From Micrococcales bacterium 31B (GTDB lineage Bacteria > Actinomycetota > Actinomycetes > Actinomycetales > Dermabacteraceae), in contig JAFFTF010000007.1 of the NCBI GenBank assembly GCA_022803075.1, positions 98,815-148,967 of the forward strand: a stretch of DNA of 50,153 nt. The letters are read 5' to 3'. The notes under the pieces are model-generated. The model was not told the DNA's origin. It worked only from the letters and a program-made list of their open reading frames with translations, and searched no databases. Both the position numbers and the translations under genes were made by a program. Below are positions 23,005 to 32,945 of the stretch, piece after piece; the stretch's first letter is position 1; every line of letters begins with the position of its first letter.

Positions 23005-26000
23005 GTGGGCATGATAAAATCGACTATTGCAGTAATGCTGGCTGCCGCCACGGGATTCAGTGGCTCTGTGGCCGCACAGGCTGAGACCACCGCGAGCACT
23101 AGTTCCCGAGGGGGCACCGCTGCTACCGCCGCGCAGTCCGCCACCCAGGTGGGCGACACGATATCCATGACTATCCCGTCAATCGGAAACGACAACCCGT
23201 GGGCGATGTCGCGGGCACGGGCATGGCCCGCGAATCGGTCAACCTCACCGTCGACACGGGCGCCGTCGTCGAGGTGCGCGTTCTCAACGGCGTGCAAAAC
23301 GTTTACATGGACCTCATCACACAGCGCTGGAACGGCTATCAGGGCACCAGCACCGACGCGGGAGTCGCGGTGCCCGCCGACGGTACGTGGGTTCAGGTCA
23401 CGGCCAAGGCCGCGAGCGCGGTGCTCATGAAGCGCGCTATGAAGGCCCAGTGGCCCGTGGACCCCCAGATCGAGGTGCGTGAGGTCTCGGGAACCAGGTA
23501 TCCCACGCCCGCGGATCACATCGGAGATGACCGGGCCGCCTTTCTTGCCGAGTGAGAGACCTCGGGCTCGCCGTTCGCGATTCTCGACAGCCCCTGCATG
23601 ATGCTGCTCATGCCCAAGACCGGCTACACGATCCTAAAGAACGAACCGGGCCGCAACCTCGACGTCATCATGCAAAGTTATGCCGACGCCTTCGACAAGT
23701 ACGACGAGTGGGACGGTCTCGACAGCGCCGACCCCACCTCGGTGCACTACAGGGCCGAAGACAAGTGGTTCTTCCGGCCCGACGACAACATGGATCTCGG
23801 TGCCTATAGCGCCCGGGGGCGGGCCATCGCCTACGGCACCACGAGCATGAGCCCGTTCCTGCGGGGCGGGCGGAACGGGCTGGTCGCGCACGAGCTCGGG
23901 CACAACTACGACGCCTACATGAACAGCGCGAAGCACGCCCAGGACGTACACCTGCTGGAATCCCGGAACCTCGTGTACGCCTACAATCACGAGGCCAACG
24001 CCAATCAGCCCGTGATCGGCGGCGTCATGAACATCGACCGCGACTATATGTCCGGTGCCGGCGTACCGAGCACGAGCGTCACGGATGCCGATTACCTCGA
24101 ACGCATGGTCGCCGCGGTCGGCTGGGATGGTTTCAAGGCCTTCAATCGCTAGACGCGCGAGATGCGGGCGGCGGACAATGCCAACGGCACCAAACTTGCG
24201 GAGGCGTGGCGCACGGGCCTGCTTATCGAATACATGGGTGGAGACAGCGGCCTCGACTTCGTGCCGCTCCACGAGGTCATGCGGCGCGTGGTACCCGACT
24301 CGACGCGCGACAAATTGGCGGCCTCCGCGACGAGGCCGGCGGTGCCCATTTCGTTCTACTTCAAGACCGAGAACCAGGCTCATCAGGTGCGGGCCACGAC
24401 CGGCGTGAACTCTATCTACCTGCCCTTAGTCAACGATCGCATCAATACGCTGGGGCTGAAGCGCTCGGTCACGGTCAAGGCCAGTTCCATCGCCACAGAA
24501 AGGCTCGCGGGCCTCCAGGTCAAGGCCATGGACGGTGCGACCCAGGTGGCCTCTGCCACCCTGGACGCCCAGGGCAACGCAACCTTCACCGACCTGCCCT
24601 ACGGCACATACAAGCTCGTGTATCCCACCGACCCGGGTGACAACGTCACCCCGCGACCCGTCTATCTGGTCAACGGCGAGTGGGACCGCGAGGCGATGGC
24701 GATCTATAAAGACGCCCCGCCGCCGAAGGAGTACTCGCCGTTCCCCGACCCGGTGCCGCAAACGCGGCAATACACGCCGGCCAATGTGTACGAGTGGGAT
24801 CCCACTGGCGAACTTCGCGTCGCGTATTACTTCTCGGTGCCGAACACTAACTACTACTTCGGCATTAAAGACGGTAAGTGGATCACCATTTCGGAGCAGA
24901 CAATTCGCGAAATGGGCAATGACGTGATCCAGTTCGGCCAGCGCGGGCAATTCATGTCGTACCCGTGGAAACCGAGCGTCATGTACAACTTTGTGCGCGT
25001 TGGCGAGGACGGCTCGCTGTGGCGCTGGACCAAGGTCGACCCCACCGACTGGATGTTCGCCTCGTCGCCCGTGCCCGACATTGCCACGTGGCTCCCGGGC
25101 ACCGAGCTGATCAAGTACTCGACGAGCACCGAGCTGTTCGCCAAGTTCGAGGGCACGATCCACAAGCTGACCCTCCAGGAGTGGGAGGCGATGGAGAAGC
25201 GCCTCTGCAAGGACCTGCAGGTGGGCTACTTCAAGTATCCCGAGACCTCCACGGTGTATAGGGTGGACGCTCCGGGGGCTGAGCCGGTTGCCCTGACCTA
25301 CGGTGAGTGGGTCCTGGCGGGCTCGCCGACGCCGCTGGCGTTTGATGGGACTCCTCCCGAGGGTCCGGCAGATCCGGCTCCCGCGCCGGAGCCGACCCCT
25401 GAGCCGACCCCGGAACCGACCCCCACGCCGACTGAGCCGACCCCGGAACCGACCCCCACGCCGACTGAGCCGACCCCGGAACCGACCCCCACGCCGACGC
25501 TGCGCGTGTTCAAGACGCCCCTGTCAGACGCGCTCTTCGCCATCATGGACGGCAAGGCGCGCCAGGTGACCTTCGACGAGTGGCGCGCGGCAGGCTTCCC
25601 CGTGCCCACCGACTACCCCGTCGCGTACGTGAAGTACGCGTGGTCCCCCGAAATTCATGCCGTGAGCTTCTTGGGTTCTGACCCGTCGCAGTGGGCGTGG
25701 CAGAAGGTGGACGCGGCGACGTACGCGCGGCTGGGTTCGCCTCGCGCGGGTGTGGCAGCGTGGATCGAGGGCACCGACCTCTACAAGTACGAGTCGAGCC
25801 CGGTGCTGTACGCGAAGCTGGGCGGGGTGACGCACGCGCTAACTGGCCAAGAGTGGGCGGCGATGGGCTACAAGCCATATCGCGTGCTCAAGGATCAGTA
25901 CATCAGCCTACGCGGCAGCGCAATTGTTTATCGCGCCTCGGGCGACAAGACCGTGCCGCTCAGCTTCGGCGAGTGGCTGCAGGCGGGGGCCCCAACTCCG

Positions 26001-26426
26001 TCCGTCGTGCCCGCCTCGTACGTGAAGTACGCGTGGTCTCCCGACATTTACGCGGTGAGCTTCGTGGGGGAGAGCTCGCAGCCGTGGGTGTGGCAGCGCC
26101 TGTGGCCGGTGGGTTGGGTGGCGGCGGGCTCGCCGCGACCCAGCATCGCGGGTTGGATCGAGGGTACGAGGCTGACCAAGTATGCCTCGGGTGCCGAACT
26201 GTTTGCGACGCTCAATGGGCGCACGCACAAACTGTCTCCGGCTGAGTGGGCGGCGATGGATTACCGGCCGTTCACTGAACTCGCGGATCGCTACGTCAAG
26301 GCGCCGGGTTCGTCCGTGGTGTACCGGGTCTCGGGCGGCCGCGCCGTGGCGGTCACCTACGCGCAGTGGATCGCTGCGGGAGCGCCGACTCCGCAGGTGA
26401 CCACGACGATTCCAGGGGTTCGTTAA
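23005..26426 (+). pseudogene. Decayed secreted M60-type metalloprotease with W-P repeat domains
   Basis: The start GTG 23005 has AAGGAG upstream and gives a signal peptide ('MIKSTIAVMLAAATGFSG'). The frame shifts near 23180-23200; the rest, to 26426, is one frame broken by TGA (23553-23555) and TAG (24150-24152). The TGA sits where M60 proteins have Trp ('FLAE-stop-ETSGSPFA'), so TGG to TGA is likely; the TAG follows 'KAFNR'. The zinc site 'VAHELGHNYDAYM' is intact, as in M60/enhancin peptidases that cut mucin-type glycoproteins. The C-terminal 700 residues contain about ten repeats with 'EW...G.P.P' and 'YVKYAWSP' motifs, split by a Pro/Thr/Glu linker. The long clean downstream frame suggests recent inactivation. 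Confidence 0.8.
25401..25499 (+). repeat. Three 33-bp repeats encoding a Pro-Thr-Glu linker
   Basis: Three near-perfect copies of a 33-bp unit encode 'EPTPEPTPTPT'. This is a flexible wall-spanning type linker between the two blocks of W-P repeats, and the DNA is prone to copy-number change. Confidence 0.9.
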
Positions 26427-26488
26427 CGAGTGAGGTAGCGGGCAGGTAGCGGCATCGCCACGCGCGGTTGCCGCAGCCCAGGAGGGTC

Positions 26489-26526
26489 GGACGCCCGGGT
26501 CACCACCCGAGCGTCCGGCCCTTTCT
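26489..26526 (+). terminator. Intrinsic terminator after the M60 gene
   Basis: GGACGC-C-CGGGT pairs with ACCCG-A-GCGTCC around CACC, followed by GGCCCTTTCT. Confidence 0.75.
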
Positions 26527-26535
26527 GGCGGGGCG

Positions 26536-27012
26536 TTAGGCCGTGGGCTCGCCCGCGATGGTCTTGTCGAGTTCGATGGCGCCCTTCACGCTGCGTGCGA
26601 CGGTGCAGGACTTGTCGAGCGCGGCCGAGATGATCTTGCGCAGTTTGGCCTGCTCGGCCTCGTCGAGGCTCGCGAGGTCGAGCGCGATCTCCTCAGCAAT
26701 ACGGTCGTATCGGTCCTCGTTCGGGTCGGCCACCCCGTGGGCCCAGAGGGTCGCGGGAAAATCCTCGCCCAGGCGGCGGGCCACCACGGCGTCCATGCTC
26801 ATGCCCGCGCAACCAATCAGCGCGAGTTTCAACAGTTCGCCCGGCCGAAAGTGGCCCGGCTCGGTGTCGGGGCCGATCAAGACCTTGTCGCCGCGACCGT
26901 TGTCGCCGATGAAGGTGCGCGTGCCGGTGCGTTCCACCCAGACGGTGCCGGGGGCGACCCGCTCCGACGCGAACGGGGTTTCGGGCTGAATGACGTTCTT
27001 TTCAATGCTCAT
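26536..27012 (-). CDS. OsmC family protein
   Basis: A 158-residue protein with the two OsmC/Ohr cysteines in the expected contexts: 'LIGCAGMSMDAVVARRL' (about 77-93) and 'DKSCTVARSVKGAI' near residue 135. The family reduces organic hydroperoxides or acts in osmotic stress; the subgroup cannot be decided here. CAGAAT lies 6 nt before the ATG, so the mRNA is probably leaderless. It has the same orientation as trmB, with a 75-bp gap. Confidence 0.85.
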   Translation of the reverse strand: MSIEKNVIQPETPFASERVAPGTVWVERTGTRTFIGDNGRGDKVLIGPDTEPGHFRPGELLKLALIGCAGMSMDAVVARRLGEDFPATLWAHGVADPNEDRYDRIAEEIALDLASLDEAEQAKLRKIISAALDKSCTVARSVKGAIELDKTIAGEPTA

Positions 27013-27024
27013 GGCATCATTCTG
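27013..27024 (-). promoter_or_regulatory. Leaderless -10 element of the osmC-like gene
   Basis: CAGAAT, 6 nt, ATG on the minus strand. Confidence 0.4.
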
Positions 27025-27087
27025 GCAGCGCGGGCACGGCGCGACCAGCGCCAGTTCACGTGCGCGACACGAACCCGACCGCGCCGG

Positions 27088-27825
27088 TCAGCGGCGACGA
27101 AACGTGAAGTCGGCGATGGTGCGCCCCGCATCGAGCCCACGTTGCTCAAACTTGGTGAGCGGCCGGGTCGCGAAGCGGGGCGACCGTGCCCCCACACCGT
27201 CAACGTTCTCCCAATCCGGGTGCCGGTCGAGCACCTCCGCCATGTGCTCGGCGTAATCCTCCCAGTCCGTGGCGAGTCGCCAGAGCGTGCCGGGGACCAC
27301 GCGGGACGCCACGAGGGCCGCGAAATCGGGCTGCACCAGGCGGCGCTTGTGGTGGCGCGACTTATGCCAGGGGTCCGGAAAAAAGGTCCACACCTCGTCG
27401 ATCTGCGTGCCCTCGAACATGGTGTCGAAGGCCTCGACGGCGTTCGCCTGCATGAGGCGAGCGTTCTGTGCCCCCACCTCGGCGAGGCGATGCAGGGTCT
27501 GGGCGATGCCGGGCTTGAACACCTCCAGCGCGAGAAAATTCTGCTCGGGCCGCGCGGCCGCTGCGGCGGCCAGTGTTTCACCCATGCCCGAGCCGATCTC
27601 GACAATCAGCCCACCGGGGCGTCCGAAAGCCGCGACAGTATCGAAGCGATGCTCAGGGTGAATGGAGGTGCGCATGACGTCTCGCGGCACGTCGACGACC
27701 CAATCGGCGGCGTGGCGGTTCCAGGCGCGTTCCTGCAGCGTGCTGAACCGCGAACCGCGGGCCACGAATGACACGACGGTGCGCATGAACTTGGGATCTT
27801 GGGCGGCGTTCTTCTCGGCAGTCAC
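27088..27825 (-). CDS. trmB: tRNA (guanine-N7-)-methyltransferase
   Basis: This 245-residue SAM-dependent enzyme forms m7G46 in the tRNA variable loop. 'VEIGSGMGETLAAAA' is the SAM-binding loop; 'DEVWTFFPDPWHKSRHHKRR' is the TrmB signature that binds the guanine; 'RLVQPDF' and 'LATDWEDYAEHM' are further family motifs. The start is GTG 27825, with TACCCT 6 nt upstream. It is divergent from rpiB, with 129 bp between the starts. Confidence 0.96.
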   Translation of the reverse strand: MTAEKNAAQDPKFMRTVVSFVARGSRFSTLQERAWNRHAADWVVDVPRDVMRTSIHPEHRFDTVAAFGRPGGLIVEIGSGMGETLAAAAAARPEQNFLALEVFKPGIAQTLHRLAEVGAQNARLMQANAVEAFDTMFEGTQIDEVWTFFPDPWHKSRHHKRRLVQPDFAALVASRVVPGTLWRLATDWEDYAEHMAEVLDRHPDWENVDGVGARSPRFATRPLTKFEQRGLDAGRTIADFTFRRR

Positions 27826-27837
27826 CGCACCAGGGTA
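27826..27837 (-). promoter_or_regulatory. Leaderless -10 element of trmB
   Basis: TACCCT, 6 nt, GTG on the minus strand. Confidence 0.45.
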
Positions 27838-27942
27838 GTGGCCCGCTACCGGGTGGAACGAATCGGCGGACGCGCCGGTGAGGGGTTGGCGGCGTCACAG
27901 CCGCAATTCGACGCGCCGACCACCCCGCCGGGCACCGGCTGG

Positions 27943-27954
27943 CAGACTAGAGGC
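27943..27954 (+). promoter_or_regulatory. Leaderless -10 element of rpiB
   Basis: CAGACT, 6 nt, ATG 27955. Confidence 0.4.
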
Positions 27955-28467
27955 ATGCGCGTACACATTGCTGCGGACCATGCCGCATTCGAACTCAAAG
28001 AACACCTGGTCGGTCACCTGAAGAGCGCGGGCCACGACGTCGTGGACCACGGCGCACACCGGTACGACGCCCTCGACGACTACCCCCCGTTCTGCCTCGC
28101 GGCGGGCGAGGGCGTGGTGCGCGACCAGGCCGCGGGCGTGGAGGCCCTCGGCGTCGTGCTCGGCGGCTCGGGCAACGGTGAACAGATCGCCGCCAATAAG
28201 GTTAAGGGTGTGCGCGCGGCGCTCGCGTGGAACCTCGAGACGGCTCGCCTGGGCCGCCAGCACAATAACGCCAACGTGATCGCCGTGGGCGGCCGTCAGC
28301 ACTCTCTCGACGAGGCAACCAGCTTCATCGACGCCTTCTTGGCCGAGCCGTTCACGAACGAGGCGCGGCATCAGCGGCGCATCGACCTGCTGGCCACCTA
28401 CGAGGCCGATGGCACGATCACGGGGTGGCCCGAGGGCGACGAGCCGGGCGCGCACCCGGGTGCCTGA
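27955..28467 (+). CDS. rpiB: Ribose-5-phosphate isomerase B
   Basis: A 170-residue enzyme of the pentose phosphate pathway interconverting ribose 5-phosphate and ribulose 5-phosphate. 'IAADHAAFELKEHL' holds the substrate-binding Asp-His; 'VLGGSGNGEQIAANKVKGVRAAL' style text is the actinobacterial form, in which the Cys base of E. coli RpiB is replaced and a Glu serves, as in the M. tuberculosis enzyme. 'HNNANVIAVGGR' follows. The last 8 bp overlap the nei start, so the two genes are co-translated. Confidence 0.95.
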   Translation: MRVHIAADHAAFELKEHLVGHLKSAGHDVVDHGAHRYDALDDYPPFCLAAGEGVVRDQAAGVEALGVVLGGSGNGEQIAANKVKGVRAALAWNLETARLGRQHNNANVIAVGGRQHSLDEATSFIDAFLAEPFTNEARHQRRIDLLATYEADGTITGWPEGDEPGAHPGA

Positions 28468-29515
28468 AGGTCACTCGGTCAAGCGCTTGGCGCTGGCCTT
28501 TGACGAACTTTTCGCGGGAGAGCCCCTGCGGGTGACCTCACCCCAGGGGCGTTTCTCTGCCGGTGCGGCGCTGCTCGACGGATTGACGCTCGTGACCGCC
28601 GAGGCGCACGGCAAGCACCTGTTCTTGGGCTTTGCGGGCGCCGAGGGCGGCTCGCTCCGCTGGTTGCGCGTTCACCTGGGGCTTTACGGTTCGTGGGTCT
28701 TTCAGGGAGATGAGCAGTTTCAGGGTGCTCACGCGATCGGGGCGCCGCGGCGTCGGGTGGGTGAGCGTGACACCGTGCTGGACGCTCCGGTGGGCAGCCT
28801 CGCGAACCCCTCCGTTGGCCCGCTTGGCACAGGCTTTGTTCCCGCCGCTCCCGTGGGCGAGGTGCGGGCTCGGCTCGTGGGGAAGCACGGCTGCGCCGAT
28901 CTCTCGGGCCCGACCGCGTGCGAGGTGATCGGCGAGGAGGAGAAGGCCGCGGTGCACGCCAAGCTGGGGCCCGACCCCTTGCGCGCCGATCACGTGGCGA
29001 ACCCCAGCAGTGGCCGCGAGGAGTTCGTGCGGCGCGTGAGGCGGCGCAAGACCCCGGTGGGAACGCTCCTGATGGACCAGGCGGTGATTGCCGGGGTGGG
29101 CAATATATACCGCGCCGAGGCCCTGTTTCGGGCGGGTCTCGACCCGCTCGCGCCCGGCGCGAGCCTCGCGCCCGAGGTACTAGCTGGCCTGTGGGACGAT
29201 CTCGTGGTGCTGATGGCCGAGGGGGTTGAAACCGGGGTCATCGTGACGACCCGGCCCGAGCATCGCGGGGGCACGCACGCTGGGTCGCCGGTGGGCGTGC
29301 CAGGGCGGCGACCGCGCGTCCGGCAGAATGAGCGCACGCCGAACGCGGGGGAGCGGGTGCCGCACGACGAGGCGTTCTATGTTTATCAGCGGGCGGGTGA
29401 ACCGTGCCGCGTCTGCTCGCATACGATCGTATTGAGTGCGCTGCAATCGCGAAAGCTGTACCACTGCCCCCACTGCCAGTCGAACCCGCCGGGTGACACG
29501 CCAGGGCACAAATGA
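28460..29515 (+). CDS. nei: Formamidopyrimidine/endonuclease VIII-type DNA glycosylase (Nei)
   Basis: This 351-residue base-excision enzyme begins 'VPEGHSVKRLA': after Met removal the Pro-Glu pair forms the catalytic N-terminus of the Fpg/Nei family, which fixes GTG 28460 as the start, inside the rpiB end. 'SPQGRFSAGA' and 'HGKHLFLGF' follow, with the conserved Lys of the beta-lyase step. The helix-two-turn-helix region reads 'DQAVIAGVGNIYRAEAL'. The C-terminal zinc finger is 'CRVC' ... 'CPHC'. The Met-Pro-Glu-Gly-His start indicates Nei (Nei2) over Fpg. Confidence 0.92.
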   Translation: MPEGHSVKRLALAFDELFAGEPLRVTSPQGRFSAGAALLDGLTLVTAEAHGKHLFLGFAGAEGGSLRWLRVHLGLYGSWVFQGDEQFQGAHAIGAPRRRVGERDTVLDAPVGSLANPSVGPLGTGFVPAAPVGEVRARLVGKHGCADLSGPTACEVIGEEEKAAVHAKLGPDPLRADHVANPSSGREEFVRRVRRRKTPVGTLLMDQAVIAGVGNIYRAEALFRAGLDPLAPGASLAPEVLAGLWDDLVVLMAEGVETGVIVTTRPEHRGGTHAGSPVGVPGRRPRVRQNERTPNAGERVPHDEAFYVYQRAGEPCRVCSHTIVLSALQSRKLYHCPHCQSNPPGDTPGHK

Positions 29516-29541
29516 CGGGCCGCGGAAACCGCGGCCCGTCA
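29513..29541. terminator. Shared bidirectional terminator, nei / NlpC gene
   Basis: A perfect 13-bp stem, TGACGGGCCGCGG...CCGCGGCCCGTCA, with loop AAA. The nei stop codon is part of the stem. Confidence 0.85.
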
Positions 29542-29550
29542 GTGCTCACC

Positions 29551-30966
29551 TCAGAGATACGTCACAAAGATGACGTTAGTGGTCCACAGGGCGCGCTCCT
29601 GGGTGGGGATACCGGGCTTGCCCGAGTCGATGATCATGTTGCCGCCCGCGTAGATGCCAATGTGATGCCAGTTGCCCGGCACGCCACTCGCCACGAGATC
29701 GCCCGGCTTCGCCTCGGAGCGCGGAATCACGCGCCCCGCAGCCACCTGCTGATCCGAGGTGCGCGGAATCGTGATGCCCGCCGCCCGGTATACGTACTGC
29801 GTGTAGCCCGAGCAGTCGAAGCCCGCGGGCGTCGTGCCGCCCCACACGTAGTAGATGCCGAGCAGGGAGCGGGCGATGGTCAGGATCTCTTGGCGCTTGG
29901 CGTCGGCCGACGGCGGCGCGGGTCTGGTGATCTGCTTTGAGCTCGCGTCTTCCAGTTTCGCCTGCGTAGCAAGCCCCACGACGCCGTCGGCCGTCAAGCC
30001 GTTGGCCGCTTGAAAGTTCTTGACGGCGTTCAGGGTGGCGGTGCCGAAGTCGCCGTCGACCGAGAGGTTGGCGCCGAACTGATTGAGTTGGGTCTGCAGG
30101 GTCACGACCGCAGGACCCTGCGCGCCCACCTTGAGCAGGCCCGAATCCTCCGCGGGTGCCGGATTCGCGACGGGCTGCGTCGCGGGCGGCGCGGGCTGCG
30201 CTGCAGGGGTCGCCGACCGCAGCAACGCCGCCTTAGTGGCGGGGCCGACGCGGCCGTCCGCGGTCAGCGACTGCGAGCGCTGGAACGCCACGACGGCGGC
30301 CTTGGTGCCCGGTCCGAATCGGCCATCGACGCGCAGCCGGGCGCCGTGAGCGTTAAGCAGCGATTGCAGGGTGCTCACGTGGGCGTTGTGGGCTCCCTCG
30401 GCGAGCGTCGCGGTGCCCAGCCCCGATGCGGTGGCAGTGGGGGCCGTGGGCGCCGCCGTGGCCGTCGGGGCGGACGCCGCGGGGGCGGCTCCCAGCGCCG
30501 CCTTCGTGGCCGGGCCCACGAGGCCGTCGGCCGTGAGGCCGGCCCGGCTCTGGAACGCACGCACGGCGCGGTCGGTGGCGGGTCCGAACACGCCATCGGC
30601 CGAGACCCGCTGACCTTGCGTTGCGAGGGCGCGCTGCAGGGCGGTGACGGCCGCCCCGCGTGCTCCCAGTTTGAGGGTTGTGGTGCCCAGGTCGTAGGTC
30701 GCGGCCGCGACGGAGGGCTGTGCGATGAGCACGGGGGCGGTCGCCTTGAGGGCTGAGTTCGATCCGGCAGTCAGCTCGCCGGTCAACTCGGCACTCAGAT
30801 CGGAAGGGGCTGCCAGGGCGGCTCCCGCGCCCGCTCCGGTGACGGCTACGGCGGCTACGGCGGCGGCTGTCATGGCAGCCGGACGCCGCAGTCGTTCACC
30901 GAGCGTAGTGGCGCGCAAAGGACTCGACGACGCGTCGTTGCGCTTGAGAATCGTGGGCGAAGACAT
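29551..30966 (-). CDS. NlpC/P60 peptidoglycan hydrolase with three PG-binding domains
   Basis: A 471-residue secreted protein with signal peptide ('RRPAAMTAAAVAAVAVTGAG...'), three PG_binding_1 domains (about 100-157, 190-247, 285-342; each with 'DG.FGP.T..AV..FQ'), and an NlpC/P60 domain from about 365. Catalytic residues: Cys in 'GFDCSGYTQYVYR' and His in 'NWHHIGIYAG'. It should cleave D-Glu-DAP/Lys bonds in wall peptides. ATG 30966 has AAAGAGG upstream; an in-frame extension has no homology. It lacks the W-P repeats of its neighbours and its upstream region lacks their conserved leader. Confidence 0.92.
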   Translation of the reverse strand: MSSPTILKRNDASSSPLRATTLGERLRRPAAMTAAAVAAVAVTGAGAGAALAAPSDLSAELTGELTAGSNSALKATAPVLIAQPSVAAATYDLGTTTLKLGARGAAVTALQRALATQGQRVSADGVFGPATDRAVRAFQSRAGLTADGLVGPATKAALGAAPAASAPTATAAPTAPTATASGLGTATLAEGAHNAHVSTLQSLLNAHGARLRVDGRFGPGTKAAVVAFQRSQSLTADGRVGPATKAALLRSATPAAQPAPPATQPVANPAPAEDSGLLKVGAQGPAVVTLQTQLNQFGANLSVDGDFGTATLNAVKNFQAANGLTADGVVGLATQAKLEDASSKQITRPAPPSADAKRQEILTIARSLLGIYYVWGGTTPAGFDCSGYTQYVYRAAGITIPRTSDQQVAAGRVIPRSEAKPGDLVASGVPGNWHHIGIYAGGNMIIDSGKPGIPTQERALWTTNVIFVTYL

Positions 30967-31525
30967 ACATGCCTCTTTCAGGTGCGGCCCGAGTGGGGCC
31001 GTTGCTTCGCGCGGACGCGACGCGTGATCGGGGAAGGCGATCCGTCGCTGCGCCGAGCCGCCGCCGAATCGTGTTGTAACACGCTGGCCAGGGGAGCGCT
31101 GGAAACGATCAGACACCGCCGCGCCGCACGAGGCGTGAGGTTTCACGCATCTGCGGCACTGGCTCCACGCTAAGAGGATTACTGCAAAAGTGCATGTCGA
31201 GTTGGATTGCCATGGGGTGAGTTTTGAAGCAACTTTAACGAACGTGCGGCGCGCCACATGGAAAGTCGGGCTAGCTTACAGCTAGCAAGTGTGGGTATTA
31301 CGCCGCAATTACCGCGAATGCATAACGGAACCGCGGTCCTGCGTGCGCGCGGCGCCGAATAATTCGCAAAGAATCTTTTGCAGTGTCACGAACGCTCTTG
31401 ACCTGCGCGTGGGCACATGTCGCGGGCTAGTAGCCACCGTCGCGTGCGCTGCCAATGCGCCACTCGCGCGTCCAGCCCCATCGCCGTGCCGCGCCGCCCA
31501 TCCCGGAGCCACCCGCAAATAACGC
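30967..31525. other. Long intergenic region with a GCTAGC dyad
   Basis: No gene is supported in this stretch of about 560 bp. It must contain the promoter of the NlpC gene. A perfect dyad GCTAGC-TTACA-GCTAGC lies at 31270-31286. The conserved leader hairpin of the next three hydrolase genes was looked for and not found here. Confidence 0.6.
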
Positions 31526-31554
31526 AGCGGGCCGCAGAAGATCTGCGGCCCGCT
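31526..31554 (-). terminator. Terminator of the NlpC/P60 repeat-protein gene
   Basis: A perfect 13-bp stem, AGCGGGCCGCAGA...TCTGCGGCCCGCT, with a 3-nt loop; GTTATTTG follows on the minus strand. Confidence 0.8.
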
Positions 31555-31616
31555 GGGCCTGCGCCAGCCAACCGGCGCATTTCGGTAGAGTCGACGCCCG
31601 CGGGCGTCGTACCTCT

Positions 31617-32630
31617 TTACCGGAAGGTCACGAAGTAACGCGTGCTCGCGAAGATGGGGCGTTCTTGTACCGAGGTGCCCGGCTTGGGCGAATCGATCAT
31701 GCGGCCGTTGCCGACGTAGATGCCGATGTGACCGCCGCCGCTCATAACTACGAGGTCGCCGGGGCGAGCCTGAGCTTCGCTGACGGCACGACCGGCGCCC
31801 CACTGCGCTTGCGAGGTGCGGGGGATCGTGATGCCGACCTGGCGGTACACGTACGACGTGAAGCCCGAGCAGTCGAAGCCGCTGGGCGTCGAGCCGCCCC
31901 ATACGTAGGGCACGCCGATGTACTTGCGGGCGACGTTCAGGATGGCCTGATCGCTGCTCGATGCTGCGGTGCCGGCCACGCTGCCACGGATGGCGGGCTT
32001 GGGCTGACCCGCACCCACCCACTCGGCAAAGGTGATCTTGCGGTTGACGCCGGGGCCCGCGTACCACACGTCGGCCGAGCCGGCGAACTGGTAGAACTGA
32101 TCACCCGTGATGCGCTTCTGCACGGCGAACTTGGTGAAGCCATTCGCGCCCCACTCGGCCATCGACAGGGGGTAGCCCGCGCCGGTCTGCAGGTTGGTCA
32201 TGCGAGCAATTTCGGGAGCCCACGACAACTTGATGAGGCCCTCGTTGTACTTGTTCACGGGGGTCGGCGCGCCCGCGGAGGCCCACTGATTGAACGTCAG
32301 GACGCGAGCTTGCTGGCCGGGGGCCTGAGCGAGGACGTCGGGCGAGGTGCCGTACTTGAAGTAGACGGTGCCGGGGATCGAACCCACGGTCTTGGGGGCC
32401 GGGAAGCCCAGGTTCTTCCACGTGGCGAAGGAGATCGGGGTCGAGCTCGTACCATTCGTGGTGTAAAGAACGTCGGAGTAGGAGACCTTCACGACGGTGG
32501 TCGCGGTGGCGGCGGCCTGTGCCGATGCACCAGGTGCCATAACGGTGGCGGCACCAGCCAGGGCTACCGTGGCGACGAGGGCAGACTTGGTTAGTTTCTT
32601 GGCCGAGGGCGCGGTGAAGCTGCTAGTCAT
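31617..32630 (-). CDS. W-P repeat NlpC/P60 peptidoglycan hydrolase
   Basis: A 337-residue secreted protein: signal peptide 'KSALVATVALAGAATVMAPGASAQA', four repeats of about 45 residues (about 43-215; they end 'FATWKNLGFPAP', 'FNQWASAGAPTP', 'MAEWGANGF', 'FAEWVGAGQPKP'), then an NlpC/P60 domain (about 228-337) with catalytic Cys in 'GFDCSGFTSYVYRQ' and His in 'GGGHIGIYVG'. The repeats are likely wall-binding (inference). Its first 220 residues are almost the same as those of the M23 protein at 34063-35178, so the catalytic part has been swapped. Upstream lie the conserved leader and GTCACA box. Confidence 0.9.
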   Translation of the reverse strand: MTSSFTAPSAKKLTKSALVATVALAGAATVMAPGASAQAAATATTVVKVSYSDVLYTTNGTSSTPISFATWKNLGFPAPKTVGSIPGTVYFKYGTSPDVLAQAPGQQARVLTFNQWASAGAPTPVNKYNEGLIKLSWAPEIARMTNLQTGAGYPLSMAEWGANGFTKFAVQKRITGDQFYQFAGSADVWYAGPGVNRKITFAEWVGAGQPKPAIRGSVAGTAASSSDQAILNVARKYIGVPYVWGGSTPSGFDCSGFTSYVYRQVGITIPRTSQAQWGAGRAVSEAQARPGDLVVMSGGGHIGIYVGNGRMIDSPKPGTSVQERPIFASTRYFVTFR

Positions 32631-32845
32631 TGTAAAGATTTACCTTCCGGTCTACGGAGAGCAGACGTGCCGGGCTGGTAGGTGCTGCCCGGAAAGAGCC
32701 ACGCTGGCGATCGTCACTGGCGCCCTAAAGGGGGAAGGCGGTGGGCCGATACTCTGCCGTTCCTGTCGAAGCTTGGTGTGTATCTTTGCGGCGACAGGAC
32801 ACGACTTCCGCAGAGAATTCCCGGACGTTTTCGCCCCGGGAACGT
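32631..32845 (-). ncRNA. Conserved structured leader (copy A) of a hydrolase gene
   Basis: Minus-strand order: hairpin TTCCCGG...CCGGGAA (32842-32818), then hairpin TCCTGTCG...CGACAGGA (32799-32761) whose loop starts CCGCAAAGA, then a shared AGTATCGGCCCA segment and a shared block just before the start codon (CTCTCCGTA ... CCGGAAGGTA). The same order occurs upstream of two other hydrolase genes. It is either a cis-acting RNA, possibly related to the reported NLPC-P60 motif, or a set of protein sites. Confidence 0.6.
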
Positions 32846-32945
32846 CTCTAACCTAGGGTCCGGTGCCCACGATGTCATCACCAAGGCCTCTATTTTGTGG
32901 CCAATTTGAGGTTCTTTTGCTTGCGGGCCTCGGTGCGCGGTGCCC

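Noticed and set aside
23553-24152. Stop-codon readthrough or recoding in the M60 gene
   Set aside because: TGA and TAG are different stops, no SECIS-like or pylT context is visible, and a separate frameshift lies upstream; decay is simpler.
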